NCBI GenBank assembly: GCA_024741835.1 | Contig: JAENRP010000117.1 | Location: 58,975 to 122,974 of the forward strand | Reading direction: 5' to 3' | Source of the DNA: Diplocarpon mali | Lineage: Eukaryota; Ascomycota; Leotiomycetes; Helotiales; Drepanopezizaceae | Length of the DNA stretch: 64,000 nt | Shown here: in pieces, positions 24,779-36,469 of the stretch | Layout: each line of letters opens with the position of its first letter | How positions within the stretch are numbered: position 1 is the stretch's first letter | Notes under the pieces: model-generated | The model's database searches: none | The model's input: the letters and a program-made list of their open reading frames with translations, nothing else | What the model was told of the DNA's origin: nothing | Translations under genes and position numbers: made by a program

Positions 24779-27340
24779 ATGGCAGACTCATCTCTTCTAC
24801 CAGATCCAGCTCAAGTGGCACGTCTACTCCCATTACCGCTCATACCTCCGTCAAATCCCACGCGACCTCTGACAGCATGGGCCCGGAAATATGGACAGTT
24901 TTCGCCAACAAACCACAAGAGCGGATACACGCCCACCGAATACCGGTTCCCCGTGCTTGGAGCAACTAATCAGTCACCCGAGGCCCAGTATGAGGAGTTT
25001 CAGAAGCGGAAACTGTTTGGCTTTACTACCCGCGAACTTGCTCAACTCGACTGTCTGCCTACACGAGAACTGAAACCGAGCACCTTGGCTAGTCATATAA
25101 TGCCCATCCTGCGACGGGAGAATTGGGAGCAGGCCCCTTTACAACCTGACTTTAGTCGTAGCAACCTGTATCCTTTGGCTGATGGGAGAGGAATGTGGTC
25201 TGCTCACAACGACGTAGTGTGGGATGTTCTCGAACCTATACTAATCCTTGCTTCAAAGTTTATTGGTTCTGCGTACGTTCTTCCATGGGTAGGCCATCCT
25301 CCTAATTCATATGAGATCGCGCACTCACAGGTGGATAGTTCGATGCCCTGTTGCGCTCGGAGAGAAAAGAAATCCCAGACTGGAGGAAGAGACCCGAAGA
25401 CCAAAACAGAACCGACGTGAGATACTTCGAGCCCCGTCCGACTGACCAGTTCATCCCATCAGCAGCATCAACTGCGGATAGAGACAAGGCCTTCGACGAG
25501 CTACAGAATACTTACAGGTACACCTTTGGATTCATGAGCAAGGATGAAGACCCTATGGAGCCACTAGACGAAGCACCTGGTTGTGCACTGGGATACACAG
25601 CGACGAACTTCTCGTACATGAAGTTTGATCCGACTCCAGAAAAAGAGCCACGAGTCTTCACATGGCTCAAATACTCTGAATTCGAGCCTCTACTTGGGTC
25701 CAAGATAACGTCAGCCGAGCGCATGTCTATCCAGTGGAGTATTGCCTCTACCGTAGGTCCATCCATCAGCTCATGGTGCACAGTACTGAATCCTTTTTAG
25801 ATCTCGCACGAAGTCATGCACGCTGTTCAATACCTATCCACAGACCTGATTGGCAATTATGCATTGAGTGAGGACTTTTTCGGTCAAGAACCCTTGTCGG
25901 AAATAGGATACAGTTTCGAGAAAGCTGCACGTAACCCCCTATAACACTCTTGTCCGGGCTCTGACACATATCAGGTCAACCTCGGCGTCGCAGGACCTTT
26001 TATCGTTGAGGATGGCAGTCTGCCCCTTGGTGTACGTAGCTATTCCTAACCCCTTCTGGTACCTATAAACTTGAGACTTCGGCTACCATGAGACATCTGC
26101 AAGATCAAAATCTCGCGACCAAGCCTTGGATTCCTAACAATGGAGAGGAACAACGCTGAAATTTCCATAGTGGTTCTTCTCCCGATATTGGCCTACTGGA
26201 AGCGATATCGAGAACGCCGATGATCTCGAACTGATCAATCCTGGAGTTCAGTTGTTCGATGAAATATTCCCCATACCCTTATCTTTCTACGAAGACGTAC
26301 ATCAAGAAGAATTCTGGTCCGTCGCTGTGCGAAAGTTCGGACACGGCATTTTCCACTACCGTACAAGGAGGGAAGGGACTCGGGTGCAACAGACTCGAGA
26401 TCCGCTCACCGGAAAGATAACTGCGAGAGGGGGGACACGTTTTCGAACCTTTAATCAAACCTTCTCAACCCAGACCAACGAGTTCATTGCATCCGTCGAG
26501 TCTATGGAGAAATTACTAGATTTACGACCTTCAGATCGAGCGGCCATGCGCTTCGGACGTTCTCTCATACTGAGTTCCCAAGCCGAACAGGAGTTCTGGG
26601 AAAACACAGCCAGCCAGGAGGAACTTGCGGAGACAGCTATGACGGCGATGGCGAATGCGTCACAGGTCGCTTCTACTGACGACAATGCGCGCATCGTATT
26701 GACCGGGCTGCTTCAGTGCATGCGCGAGGCTATTTCAAACCATCAAATTCAGATAGCGGCAATCAGAAGCCTCGAGACCATCAACAATACGCGATACCCC
26801 GACCGTCGCGCCGCTCTCAGAGGCTGGAATAGAGGGACTCGCGTTTTCCTGCGCAAACTCAAAGCCGTTGATACTATCAACGCCATCGACGTTGAAGCGC
26901 CCCTCTTGGATCTAGAAATCTGCCGCATGTATCTCTACGACCCGATGGACCAATCATTGCAAGCCAGCGAGGAGTTTATCGAGATCCAGTCCATCGCCTT
27001 TGCGCGGGCTTTCTTCGACGACGGCGAGCTCATCCAGTGCCGCGATCTCTGTGTCGGCGTCCTAGCAAGCCCGTGGTGCTCGGTATTTGCCCAGTGCGGC
27101 GCGGAAGCTATACTCTTTGCTCTAGATAGAGATGTATCTGCTGGGTGGGACGAGAGAAAGGCTCATTTGGGAAGGCTGGTCATTAGGTTAGAATATTGCA
27201 TCGCAGGAGCGCCTGCGGCCTGGAAATCACATTGGGATATCTTGAAGACGGAACTGGTGAAGCGGGCGAGTTTGATCCCCAAGCCAGCAGGCCCTTCTGT
27301 ACCGATGCTTCAAACTGATGTGGGCATGACTGATGTGTAG
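24779..27340 (+). CDS. Uncharacterised fungal protein with HExxH zincin-like motif
   Basis: Proposed join(24779..25288,25339..25752,25801..25926,25975..26031,26171..27340), 758 residues. Introns 1, 2 and 4 are GT-AG (50, 48, 139 nt). Intron 3 (25927-25974) works only as GC-AG, donor GCACGT, because the nearby GT at 25931 leads to a stop. All joins are phase 0. Exon 3 encodes HEVMH at 311-315, followed 22-33 residues later by EPLSEIGYSFE; this spacing of HExxH and downstream Glu (E338 or E342) resembles gluzincin-like metalloproteases and a common group of unnamed fungal proteins with HE-x-x-H...E-x-G-x-x-x-E. The rest (residues about 370-758) is mostly helical with no motif I can name. Protease activity is inference. 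I see no signal peptide, so it is probably intracellular. Confidence 0.65.
25927..25974 (+). other. Inferred GC-AG intron in the HExxH gene
   Basis: The donor reads GCACGT (the GC form of the common GTACGT), a CTCTGAC branch-like site lies 15-20 nt before the end, and the acceptor is ATATCAG. It joins SFEKA to VNLGVAGPF in phase 0. No canonical GT gives an open join in this interval. Confidence 0.5.
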
Positions 27341-28301
27341 GGGCAAAGTGCAAGCTACTCTTAAATCCGATCTTGATCTGTTGTAGCAAGAGAGATTCGG
27401 ATATTTTCAATCTCGACTTTTATTCGCGAACCTGTTACATTCGATCCAGTACAATATGAAATCTTCTGCTATACTGTCTGTTTTTTCGAGCTGAGACTCC
27501 CTGGTCGACTCCTCCCCCGGCCAACGAGACACTTCTCTCGGTCGCGCCAAATCACATTAGAATCATCTTCATCAATGAAGGCGAAAGAACCTTCCTATTT
27601 TTACTCATATCCCTCGTTGAAGAATCATTTCATGGCCCAGCCGATCTGGTATGTTCTGTTTACTTTTGCCTCGCTACCACTGACACGAGTTCAGACGAAT
27701 GCTCTCGCAGCTCCATACTGAGTGACAGCACCAGTCGACATAGCCTTTATTTTACAAGCAGCATCAGAGCCTATATCCTGGCCACGCCTTGAAACCTGAG
27801 CCCGCTCTCATTTTTCTCGGCCAACATCTCACTACCAATCTGTCGAGCGTCAAAGACAGCACAATTGATTCCTATACTTATCAAAAGCCTTCTCTATTGG
27901 AGAAAGTCANNNNNNNNNNNNNNNNNNNNNNNNNNNNNNNNNNNNNNNNNNNNNNNNNNNNNNNNNNNNNNNNNNNNNNNNNNNNNNNNNNNNNNNNNNN
28001 NNNNNNNNNNNNNNCTAATCGAACAGCATATATGTGTTGCACTCAACATCACTGGGAGCATTGCTGGGAGGACTCTGACGCTTTTGACCAACGCGCTTAG
28101 ATGCGAAGAGCACCCCTGTCATCGAACAAAAATGAAGAAAAAGCTCCGCAAACCCAAATCAACGACCTACATCGGAAAAGATGCGGAATGATTCCAAAGA
28201 CCGCGGCCTTTAGCTGTGCAGCTTGGTTGTCACATATAGAAACTCCTTAGCACGAGCCCCATGCTGCCTCTTACGCCTTGCAAGCCACCACCTCCTACTT
28301 T
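27341..28301. other. Intergenic, with assembly gap
   Basis: Convergent 3' region between the HExxH gene and the MYND gene. It contains a run of 105 undetermined bases. No supported gene; frames crossing the gap are meaningless. Confidence 0.6.
27910..28014. other. Assembly gap (105 N)
   Basis: A continuous run of N; the true sequence and length are unknown. Confidence 0.99.
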
Positions 28302-29390
28302 TCAGTCATCCTTGACGGGAGAGCCCAAACTATTCAACGCCTTTGCAAACTCTACAGTCTCTTGACTGATAACCTGGTCTCCGATTGTCAGCATCTTCAC
28401 TCTCAACCCCTCATCGACAAAGTCCACCAACTCGAGTTGACGCCGCTCGTATTTATCCTGGGGCAAGAGAAGCATCTCTCCGATGGCCAGGCCCCTCTCC
28501 AGCTCCCAGCGAATGACAGACGGTAATATGCACGAGGAGAGCTCATAGTTGATGGTTAGGACGGGATGCTTGCAGAAGTGCATCAGACGGAGGAAGCCGA
28601 CCCGAACCTCGCCCGGGGGCGACCTGGACACGAACTTGGCGATCTTGCTGGTGATGTACGCGCTCCAGGGCATCACCGGCTCACGGTACCCGTACTGGGC
28701 CCCCGTCAGGTCGAGAGCGTACTCCTCCTGGCTCTGCGCGATGGTGATCTTGGTGACGACGTGACTCGGCTGTTTGGTGTCCAGCTCGGCGCCGTACACG
28801 GACACCAGGGCGGAACTCTGATGTTCAAAGCAGTGCTCCTCCACGCCGACTCTCAAACCTGGTCTCGCCGGTCAGCACTCACCCGTACTCGTACCAGGAT
28901 GGCGGTGCAGTGAGGAGTGCTCACGTGCGGTCAAGTAGACCATGGTATCATACATCCACGCCACCGACGGTCCGCAGTAGTTCCACGCCAGCAGCGTCCT
29001 CTTCTCCTCCAGCGCGAGGCCTCCCGGGAGGTCCATGGCTACCTCGGACTTCCTCGCAGCGTCCTCCTGGAATGTCGGCTCGTAGACGACGATCCTGCCG
29101 TCCCGAACCTCGACGCTGCTGATCGGGTGGCTGAACAGCCTCTCCCGGAGTCGGTACACGATCTCCTGCAGCAGGCCTCCGATCCGAAAGAGCTTCTTGC
29201 GCTGCTGGAGAAGCTCGCAGTGGGCTCTGTGCGCGGCCTTGTGCTTGTGCCCGCACGCGTCGCAGCAGTAGTGCGGAACTTGATAGGAAGAGTTCGGTAT
29301 CGGGGGCGTGTCGGCGCATTTCGCGCAAGGGCGTTCTGCTGGGTTGTCACAGCCAGGTCCATCACAATGCTGCCCTGGATTCGACATCAT
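28302..29390 (-). CDS. MYND-type zinc-finger protein
   Basis: Most likely complement(join(28302..28858,28925..29390)), 340 residues. The 66-nt intron has donor GTGAGC and acceptor ACCAG and joins VYLTA to RLRVGVEEH through a split codon. Two shorter options with the same acceptor (36 and 24 nt) are also in frame but are below usual fungal intron size. Residues about 8-60 form a MYND-like cysteine/histidine cluster: CDGPGC, CAKCADT, HYCCDACGHKHKAAHRAHC. MYND domains bind two zinc ions and usually mediate protein contacts. The rest has no SET domain and no other motif I recognise; such stand-alone MYND proteins are common and largely unstudied in filamentous fungi. Two adjacent ATGs start the frame; I use the first. 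Confidence 0.72.
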
Positions 29391-32300
29391 GACCTCCAGA
29401 GGTGATGCCTCCAGGACTAAATCTGCAAAGAATCAGCACCGTAACAACAGCGAGAGTGAGTGGAATGTGGGCCCTGCCGTTGGAGACTTTACAGTCGCGA
29501 TGGGAGTAACAGCGGCGGGGTTTCTGGGAGGAGATTTGGGATGCAATATAGATTTTCCGGCCTTCAAAAGTGCTGTTGAGTTTGTTCTTCCATGAGCGTT
29601 TCGTCCCAAGTGACCCTGGAAATACTCGCTCTTCACCTTCAAAAAAACCTCTAGCATGTAGAGCGCTGACAAACATCCAGATTGAACGCTGCCCAATTCG
29701 CGTAAAAGACTATCATCTGCACAGGAAGGCCTTCAAAAGCACTTTCAAGATGCAAAGGTGAGACTTAACAGATTTTAGGTCTACATTATGGAGAAAGCTA
29801 TTCATTCATTCCGCAGGCCTGCTTTCATGCACAGCACAGTCCACCAGACACAGCATGCACTCTCCATCTTTGCCACCAAATAGAGGAAATAAAAAAGATT
29901 AAAATACCTGAATCCAAATCTCTCCCTCTACTACTCCTGAAGAAATCTTCAGGGGGATATCAAAAAGCCCCGCAGCAAGCAAGCAAAAGATTTCCTCTAC
30001 TTCAACATCTGTGTCCCTTTCCACAACCCCCCCAACCTCCCCCCCAACTCCCCCCCAAGCAGCTTCCGAATCACTGATTTGCGCCGGCTAGCCTTCTAAC
30101 CTCCAAGACTCCCCTTTTGGAACAAATCATGTCTCCAGCTGAACGGGCCAGCAAAGAGAAAAGTAAAGCAAAGCTCACTTCCGCCCTGCCCCCTTTTCCA
30201 ACTCGCGTATGTCTCTACCCAACCAATCTTTTTTTTAGGGGAAAAAAAACGCTTTTATATGCTAGGATAATTACGGAAGCGCGCTTGCTAGAGTACATAC
30301 TCGAAGGCCCTGGAGATTGTTCTTTTCAAACGCCCCAGAAGAGACAGAAGAAGAGGAGGAGAGAGGGACAGGAAAAAGAGAGGGAGGGGGCTCCACAGTC
30401 CCATATCCGAAATCTGCAGAGAGAAAACCCAGTCCCCTCTCAGCCTGGTTCCACGCGCCCTCGAGCGATGCCGCTATGCTCGTGCAATGCGCAAGGCGCG
30501 CACCGCCATGCACGCGTCCCGACCAACGGAGAGCTTCGCAAGCAGTCTGAAACCCTCTACACGGCCGTGTTTGCGCGGAACACCTCATCATTCCAACAGC
30601 CTTGAACGGAGGGGTTCGCGCAAACTTGGCGCTGAGGATCGCAGCCAGGAAAGCCTGTGGGAGCCGGGACGCTTGCCTGTTCTCCTTGGTGTGCAAGCCG
30701 TCCTATTCATACAGAGAGATGGCTCTTCGCGCGAGGCTTGCGGTCTGCAGATGGGGTCCTTGCTCCTGCCGGGCGATGGAGAGTGGGAGGGGAAAGTGGG
30801 CTGTTGTGTGCTTCACTCGGTCCTCAGAGCTAGATGGCTACTACTGGTGTGTTTGAGAGTCGTTGATGAGATGATTGCACCAGAAGGGAATAAATACACG
30901 CTCGAGGCTGGAAGATCTTGGATCGGAGCGTATATCCTCCGGGTGTTTGAGAAGGGGAAGAAAAAAGAAGATGGAGACGCGGTATGTCTTGGTGGGAGCC
31001 CAGCCGCATGTCCAGATCCCCAGCCACTGAACTCCCTCGAAAGCTGCTTCAGTCAAAGAAGAGAAGCTGGCCAAACAAGCGATGGCCAGCAGCCTCGACG
31101 TTTCAACATCCAACCCGCTCCCCTCGTAAACCCACCAGCATAGCTCTCTATACAACACACCTCTGTAAACACCGCAGCGTAGTATCCCTGTCTTCAACAT
31201 CCCCTTGCTCGATCTCATTTTATTCCAATCAGATCTGGACGCTCCACCTGCTCCGGTAGTCTACAGACCTGCAAGTTGAGGAAAAATATCTTCCTGTTTA
31301 CATGTGAGATTAAGCGAGAAATCCGTACCACCCCGATGCAAGCAGTCCTCATAGATGGTAGAGGGGTTGGCTTGACAGCCAAGAGAAGGAGAGTTCTTCT
31401 CACATATAAGCTCGATCGAAGAAAAAGCTATCTCACCCCGTCCGATCCTATCCCATTCCCCAACCCCTAGCGACAAAACCCCTACTCTCAATCATCTCCC
31501 GCGCCAGACGCAAGATCGACAGGTGGGTGATCCGCACTCGTATACTTGCTCCCGCTCCCCTCCCCTCCCCTTCTTCGCTAGCTTCACCACTGCCACGACG
31601 GCTTCCCTCTTCTCTTAACTGCCGCCTTGGCCACGACTCTGACCACGATTGACGAGAGCTGCTCGGCCGGCTGATATCCTCCCCGAAGTGTGGATCTGGC
31701 GCGGGTTTGGCCGCCGCCCGGCGCTCCCCTTCCCTCTCAGCCCTCTCGCACGATGGCTATCAGACCATATCGTTCCTCTGAGCGTCTTCCCTAGCGCGAG
31801 GTCTGAATTCACTTGGCGCCACTGTCCAGCCATGTAGACAAGTCGTTGCTAGGCTAGAGTCCTTGCAGCTTAGGTCGTTTAAGAATCACCCCTCGATCAA
31901 TCTTAATCTGGTCCATTTGCTGGTCATCCCGCCAGGCCTAGTCGTTATCGAGGTCATGCCACCACGTTCTATCACCGCAACTAGCATAAGTGATGAGCCT
32001 CCGGGGGCTCAGGCAGATTTGCTGCAGGATGGTGACGTTGATAGGGAGGATCTTGCCAAGTCCAATGGGACGTTGGCAGCGGCATCGTGAACTGACCTTG
32101 GCCGTCTTGGAGAAGCCTTTCAAAATGACGCTGGAAAGAGCCTGGGTGTTCAGTAGGCTGATCTCGAAGAGAAGTTGGAGCAAGCGGGTCGTGCAGCATG
32201 ATCAGTTGCTGGTAGGTACCTTCGCCGCTTAAGTTGAATCATGAGAAGAAAATAATTGAAGAAAAAAAAGTCTTGATAAGCACTTCCCTCACTGACTCAC

Positions 32301-32411
32301 GAGTGCGTACCAACAACTTAGACTCTGGGTGAGCTTCTAAATCCATGAGGGGGGTGAAGTGGCCACTATCACAATTTATTCGTATCAACAAGCAACCATG
32401 GCTAGCCCTTC
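29391..32411. other. Intergenic, 3.0 kb, no supported gene
   Basis: This lies upstream of the MYND gene and downstream of GatB. It contains a purine-rich tract near 30340-30400 and C-rich runs near 30010-30060. Open frames at 30487-31143 (plus), 30841-31218 (minus) and around 31940-32200 (minus) have no motif I recognise and no supporting splice or start context, so I do not call them. Confidence 0.5.
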
Positions 32412-34280
32412 CTATCCTGCTCTTCCCCCACCCTCACCCCTCATCTCCTCAATAACCCTCTTCAATACCGCCTGCGCCTCTTTCGCATCCACCCTCCCCT
32501 CGGCGTCCATCCGCATTATGCCACCGAGCAGGAAGTTCATCTTGCCAGTCTTACCGGCCAGGATCTCCTGCACGGTTTTCTCCTCGCCTTGGATGACCGC
32601 GCGGGCCATACCTTCCAGTTCGCGCGTGGAGAGCGGGATGAACCAGAGGTTTTGGCTGTCGACGATTTCTTGCACGGTTGGAGCCGGTTCTCCTACGTTC
32701 GGGGCTGGCTGTCGCAGACGCTCGAGACGCTCGAGGCCGTTGCGGAATAGCTGGGCTAGGACCAGCTTCGCGGTTTTGCCGGTGATCTTCTGGTCGTCGA
32801 GGAGGCGGAGCAAGTGCGCGAGAGCTGTGTGAGGGATGATGCAATCCCCTTCGCTGGTTATTTGCAACGGGTTATCATCGTCGGCGGTGGGGTGGGTGAG
32901 GCCGCCCATCTCGTGCAGAACCCAGTTTCCGCAGAACCTACCAACTTGTTGCAACTCCTCTCCAGGAAGCTTGTAGCTATCGACCAGATTCCGAAAGTAC
33001 GCTACTCGTCCCCCGTCATTTAGAGATACGAGAGACATGGCGTCTTTAGTTGTGAGTCCGAACTCTGTCACCAAGATATCAATCTCCTCATCTGGAAGTA
33101 CGCCCAGCGTAGACGCAAGATGATCGATTAGGTCCTGCCCAATGATGACAGGCCCAAGGTCAGGATCTGGCATGTATCTGTAATCGACCTCCCCCTCTTT
33201 CCCTCTCAGCCGCTTGGTTTCCGAGCTGCCGATCGTCCAGCCTCGTGTCTCTCCTTCTATCACGCCCCCCGATTCCAGGACGCGTATTTGCCGGTCACGT
33301 TCGGCAATGATCGCGTCTTCGACCGCTTTGAAGCTACTCAGGTTTTTGATCTCGGTGCGTTGGCCGAGGCCGTTGATGCCAGCGTAAGAGTGGGTAGCTT
33401 CCGTATCGCGGCGACGGACGGAAACGTTTACATCTGCGCGGAGTCCGCCGCATTGCATGCCCAGCACGCAAGAATCGACCGCGCTGAGCAGGATCTGGAT
33501 CTTGCGGACCAGGGCCGCTGCCGTGCTCGGGTGGTGTATCTCGGGCAAGGTGATGATTTCAATCAGTGGTAGACCCACCCGGTTGAAATCCAGCAAATGG
33601 ATATCCCCCGGCTGAGAGATCGTCTTGGCAGTATCCTGCTCCATCTGTACCTGCTTGATGCCAATCCTGATCTGCTCTCCATCTTCCTTGGAAATTCCAT
33701 CATGTGCATACAGAGTGATATGCCCATCTTTCGCGAATGGTTCGTAATATTGGGTGATCTGATACCCGGATGGCTGGTCCCAATGGAAATAATGTTTCCG
33801 ATCGAAGCGGCTGGTTTTCTGTATGTCACAGTTCAATGCTAGCGCGGCGCGCAACGCAGGTATCAGCGTTTCTCTCTGGAACGTAGGTTGGGAGCCGGGC
33901 ATCGCGACATCGAAGAGCGCAACGTGGGTATTGGGCCAAGCATTGATCGTGGATGCCGCAGGCGAGAAGAGTTTTCGCTCTGTATTCAGCTGCGCATGTA
34001 TCTCAATTCCGACGGTCAGTTCCCAGTTGTCTAGGGTCTGGTTGTCTCGGTTCGATTTCCTTCCTCCTTCTGCTTTCCGCTTCTTCGCCTCGTCCTTCAA
34101 TTGCTTTCGATATGCGACGGGCGGGTCTGCCGAGCCAGAGTTCGTGCGCGCTTGTGTGGTGAGGATTAGATGGGAGGACACAGATTGTGCAGTCTGCCGA
34201 GCGTGTCTTAGACAGCCGTGAGAGGAGAGCTGGCCACCCGAGAGGTATCGCCGTAGGATGGTTAGAGGAACGCGAGCCAT
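32412..34280 (-). CDS. PET112: Glutamyl-tRNA(Gln) amidotransferase subunit B, mitochondrial
   Basis: A single exon of 622 residues. GatB works with GatA (and GatF/GatC) to turn misacylated Glu-tRNA(Gln) into Gln-tRNA(Gln) in mitochondria: it binds the tRNA and activates the glutamate with ATP. The N-terminus (MARVPLTILRRYLSG...) is basic and Ser-rich, as expected for a mitochondrial presequence. The conserved GatB core starts near residue 86 with WELTVGIEIHAQLNT and continues with MPGSQP, FDRKHYFHWDQPSGYQITQ, DFNRVGLPLIEI, GLRADVNVSVRR, EIKNLSSFKAVEDAI and EVDYRYMPDPDLGPV. The last 150 residues match the GatB/YqeY tRNA-binding tail. I chose the ATG at 34280 (AAAATGG context) over the in-frame ATG at 34325, whose context is poorer and which hides the presequence. 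Confidence 0.95.
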   Translation of the reverse strand: MARVPLTILRRYLSGGQLSSHGCLRHARQTAQSVSSHLILTTQARTNSGSADPPVAYRKQLKDEAKKRKAEGGRKSNRDNQTLDNWELTVGIEIHAQLNTERKLFSPAASTINAWPNTHVALFDVAMPGSQPTFQRETLIPALRAALALNCDIQKTSRFDRKHYFHWDQPSGYQITQYYEPFAKDGHITLYAHDGISKEDGEQIRIGIKQVQMEQDTAKTISQPGDIHLLDFNRVGLPLIEIITLPEIHHPSTAAALVRKIQILLSAVDSCVLGMQCGGLRADVNVSVRRRDTEATHSYAGINGLGQRTEIKNLSSFKAVEDAIIAERDRQIRVLESGGVIEGETRGWTIGSSETKRLRGKEGEVDYRYMPDPDLGPVIIGQDLIDHLASTLGVLPDEEIDILVTEFGLTTKDAMSLVSLNDGGRVAYFRNLVDSYKLPGEELQQVGRFCGNWVLHEMGGLTHPTADDDNPLQITSEGDCIIPHTALAHLLRLLDDQKITGKTAKLVLAQLFRNGLERLERLRQPAPNVGEPAPTVQEIVDSQNLWFIPLSTRELEGMARAVIQGEEKTVQEILAGKTGKMNFLLGGIMRMDAEGRVDAKEAQAVLKRVIEEMRGEGGGRAG

Positions 34281-35592
34281 TTTGCTAAACGATCCGGCGT
34301 GCCATTCATCGAGGCTCGACTGCATGTAGCGCGAGGTAGAGCAACTATGCAGATGGAATCGGTCTGTGGAGTCAAGGCTGGTACTTCTCGTAAGAACGCA
34401 GCCGATTCGAGGACATTCGCAGCATGGGAAGCAGTGACGGTTTCCACGGACGGGAGAATCTTGGAAACGACTCTAGAGGGTCCAAGATTATGCGAGAGTT
34501 GTGGAGCTGTAGGCCATGATGCGAGTTGGCTGGGTGGAGTTGGGCTGAGCTGGGTCGGTTGAGGTTGAAGCAAAAGGAAGACGCGGTTCGCCTCGCGACG
34601 TCACTCGGCCCGGCCCTTGTTACCCCAGGCTAAACAAAGTAAGTAAACAACAACGACGATTTTATGGTCAAATCCCGTCGCGAGTGCGGCGAGCGCAAGT
34701 TGAATCTCCGTGCTGATGCCTCGTCCGCATCAATGCCTGGTCCGCAGAACCCCATGTTGTCCGCAATTGCGAGGTGAAAACCCCACCGAGGGGGTGACAT
34801 CTGTGCTTCACCTGAGCGTAGTATAGCATGATGTGGTAGAGTACGGACATTATAGTACTGTATGATGTAGTGTGGTAGATTAGTATCATATTAGACAGTA
34901 AAAGCACAGTACGGTAGGACATTGTATCGTCCAAGTCTATTATGGTATAACATGATACAGTAGAGGACGATAGGTGGAAGGGATGGTTCCGTCCCGTATG
35001 TTTGTATGATTTAGTACGGTAGATTGGTATATTACGATATAAGATGAGTACCGCACAGGAGAATATTAAATCGCCAAAGTCTAGAACGTAGAATATGATC
35101 GAGCACCTATATATCGCATAGTATGGTGAGGGCAACGGGGAAAATCCGAAGCGGGTAGGCGAAAAAAGTGGCCCAAGAGAGACCCAGTTCAACGATATAC
35201 ATCTGGGACGGGAGCGAGAACCACAGCTCTTGAATCCTCGGCTAGATGTCAATACAGGATCTGGTGTATTGACATTGGCCATGGCATTAACTTTGCCCCG
35301 CGCCCAGGTGCAATGACGATATCGAGACAGTATTCGTCCGGCTTGACCCTCCGCCCAGCTCATCGTGCCGATATCTCCATGGCCCAGTTAGCCACGAAAT
35401 CAGCAAACCACCAAACCATCACCCATCATTTGACGCACCACCCCGCCGGCCATCCCAGCACCTCACCCAGACCTGGTCTCTATAATACCGTCTCGTACCA
35501 CCCAATGCCTCTTCCTCACCACCTACCGTGCCTCGCCTTCCCACCAGCTAGCCCTCTCGGAGTATATCCTCAAATCCAACCATCCACAGTCG
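34281..35592. other. Intergenic flank of the retroelement block
   Basis: This holds the GatB promoter (34281 to about 34600), a degenerate repeat tract (34805-35105) and a GC-richer, unmutated flank up to the element's target duplication. No gene is supported; open frames across the tract are low-complexity. Confidence 0.55.
34850..35105. repeat. Degenerate tandem duplication, period about 142 bp
   Basis: Two diverged copies can be aligned by eye: one from about 34858 (TGTATGATGTAGT, GGTAGATTAGTAT, CAGTACGGTAGGACATT, CCAAGTCTA) and one from about 35000 (TGTATGATTTAGTACGGTAGATT, then CAGGAGAATATT, CAAAGTCTA). A related shorter stretch (AGCATGATGTGGTAGAGTACGG) precedes them. Origin unknown. 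Confidence 0.55.
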
Positions 35593-35597
35593 TCCCC
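35593..35597. repeat. Target site duplication, left copy (TCCCC)
   Basis: TCCCC directly precedes the 5' LTR and recurs directly after the 3' LTR at 43171-43175. Confidence 0.85.
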
Positions 35598-35731
35598 TGT
35601 GGAGTGCTAGTCCTGAATAGGCTAAAATAGGGCAAGTGGGCGCTAGTGCAAGGGGATAAAACCTGCAACTGTACCATACCTAATATAATAACCTTTTCCC
35701 CCTTTTCTAAGGTATTACCACCCCTACGTTT
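35598..35731 (+). repeat. 5' LTR (134 bp) of the first gypsy element
   Basis: It starts TGTGGAGTGCTAGTCC and ends CCTACGTTT. Length and sequence match 43037-43170 and 45866-45999. It does not end in the usual CA. It still has many CA and TG dinucleotides, so it is much less mutated than the element's interior. Confidence 0.88.
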
Positions 35732-36469
35732 AATGACCTATGCAAGGAAGCGTAGCAAGCTTTCTTATCTCCATTCGATCAAGTGGACTAATATTCAGAC
35801 CCCTTTTAAAACCAAGTTAAGACGTAAAGAAGACTGGAGATACGTCCAATACCCTTATTATCTATATACTCGAAGATTTAGCAATTAACACTTTAGAATA
35901 AGCAATTAAAGAGGAACTTTAATAAGAGCAAGGAGAAGGGAATAATACAATTAGCATAGGAGTATAATAAGTAAGAGTCTTGCCCTAGAGCTCTCCCTTA
36001 ATAGGCATTATTAACTCTGCAGCTAGAAAATTCTATATATCTACTTAAACCTTATAAGGAAGGAGTAGATAACAAACCCTCTACTTTAAAACCAGCTTTA
36101 AGACTACTTGTTCCTTCCCCCTTAATAGAACTACTAAAGCTCTTAATAAGTCCTAGCCATTTAGAAATCCTATAAAAGGCTTAAAGGGATTATAAAGAGA
36201 GTATATACAATAATAATACTTTTCCACTTTAAAGCTACTAAGGCCGCTAAAGAAGCATCTCCCCTATAGACCTATTTGACTTAGACCTAAGCATGCCTCC
36301 ATTCTCCCCTACTATTATATAAGGAGACTTATAGTATAAGGAGAGTGTCTTGCCTCTATTCTGCCCTTTAAATAAGGATTTCCTTAAGGCTACTACTAAA
36401 TAAAGGAATACCTACTGCTCCTCTCTCCTTAGCCTACCTTAACTAAGCCAGATATAATAGCTGCCCCTT

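Noticed and set aside
25931..25974. Canonical GT-AG version of intron 3 in the HExxH gene
   Set aside because: It gives a stop after about 11 codons of the next exon.
27789..28191. Open frames crossing the N gap
   Set aside because: Their length depends on undetermined bases.
30487..31143. 218-codon open frame
   Set aside because: No domain, no splice partners, overlaps equally open frames on the other strand.
34281..34325. Upstream ATG for GatB
   Set aside because: Weaker start context and it would place 15 partly acidic residues before the presequence.
34668..35363. 231-codon open frame on the minus strand
   Set aside because: It runs through the degenerate tandem duplication; repetitive Tyr/Ser/Ile sequence without protein character.
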